A stretch of DNA of 5,423 nucleotides from NCBI GenBank assembly GCA_021828225.1, contig JAKASH010000270.1, positions 1 to 5,423 on the forward strand. The letters run 5' to 3'. This DNA comes from Acidobacteriota bacterium. Its GTDB lineage: Bacteria > Acidobacteriota > Terriglobia > UBA7540. This document shows, in pieces, positions 5,255 through 5,423 of the stretch. Position numbers and translations under genes: made by a program. The first letter of the stretch is position 1. Each line of letters opens with the position of its first letter. Under the pieces are notes generated by a model, which saw nothing but the letters and a program-made list of their open reading frames with translations, was not told the origin of the DNA and searched no databases.

Positions 5255-5423
5255 AAGGGGGCGATAATCCGCTCCAATCGCCGAGAAGCAGGGTTATTGT
5301 AATGCCTCAGTTTCGGTCTCGCAGGGGCCGGGAGCGGACACGCGAGTGCTTCTGCCTCGCCGAATCCGCGAACGGTTGGAGGTGCTTGGAGTCTCCGATT
5401 GCTCACAGCCCGGCTTAGCTGGA
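5255..5423. other. Non-coding or unassigned right edge
   Basis: Together with the rlpA leader, promoter and inverted repeat, this completes a stretch of about 310 bases without a recognisable gene. A minus-strand frame from GTG 5406 to TGA 5149 gives 85 residues rich in Arg, Ala and Pro with no family motif, and it runs through the predicted rlpA promoter. A plus-strand ATG at 5302 opens only 38 codons. I see no tRNA-like arm, no T-run terminator and no repeat here. The next gene probably lies beyond the window. Confidence 0.5.

Noticed and set aside
4691..5302. 203-codon plus-strand open frame opposite rlpA
   Set aside because: It is antisense to a clearly real RlpA gene, has Arg/Pro/Ser-rich composition without motifs, and runs through the predicted rlpA promoter; it is a shadow of GC-rich coding DNA.
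5149..5406. 85-codon minus-strand open frame upstream of rlpA
   Set aside because: It starts with GTG, has no motif and a biased Arg/Ala/Pro composition, and it overlaps the promoter and inverted repeat; it is probably chance.
1..5423. CRISPR array, insertion sequence, tRNA or phage remnant
   Set aside because: I found no regularly spaced repeats, no transposase or integrase motifs, no terminal inverted repeats and no T-arm-like sequences when reading both strands.

Overview
The window looks like an ordinary chromosomal stretch from a Gram-negative bacterium of moderately high GC. It carries six protein genes, five on the minus strand and one on the plus strand. The lipopolysaccharide-type glycosyltransferase at the left edge, the RlpA-type lipoprotein at the right and the frequent GTG/TTG starts fit an Acidobacteriota-like or deltaproteobacterial-like lineage. 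That placement is an inference from gene content and style, because no rRNA or clear taxonomic marker is present.

Left block (1-2647, minus strand), in transcription order: a 704-residue GH57 4-alpha-glucanotransferase/alpha-amylase, a 57-residue UPF0434/Trm112-like zinc ribbon, and the N-terminus of a glycosyltransferase family 9 (heptosyltransferase-type) gene that runs off the left edge. The zinc-ribbon and GT9 genes are practically fused, with only 5 bases between stop and start, so they look co-translated. The E. coli homologue of the zinc ribbon (ycaR) lies between lpxK and kdsB, so the same link to envelope polysaccharide genes reappears here. GH57 is probably part of cytoplasmic glycogen/maltodextrin metabolism.

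Middle (2648-4002): a 155-base divergent intergenic region separates GH57 from a plus-strand M20 family metallopeptidase of the glutamate carboxypeptidase (CPG2) type with all metal and catalytic residues visible. Both divergent genes start with TTG behind good Shine-Dalgarno sequences. This spacer is the most structured non-coding piece of the window. It holds a perfect 9-bp hairpin in the GH57 leader, a 10-base direct repeat, a candidate GH57 promoter, and an open minus-strand frame that reads like a protein C-terminus.

Right block (4024-5113, minus strand): an rlpA-like lipoprotein gene (DPBB plus SPOR) followed after 25 bases by a HIT-family (HinT) nucleotide hydrolase gene, probably one transcript from a well-formed sigma-70-like promoter near 5181-5209. 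The HIT gene converges on the M20 gene with only 21 bases between stops and no recognisable terminator. The last 200 bases at the right edge hold an inverted repeat but no gene I can support.

I see no mobile element, CRISPR array, RNA gene or clear undescribed system. The best second-look items are the structured divergent spacer (2648-2802), the zinc-ribbon/GT9 coupling, and the inverted repeat upstream of rlpA.
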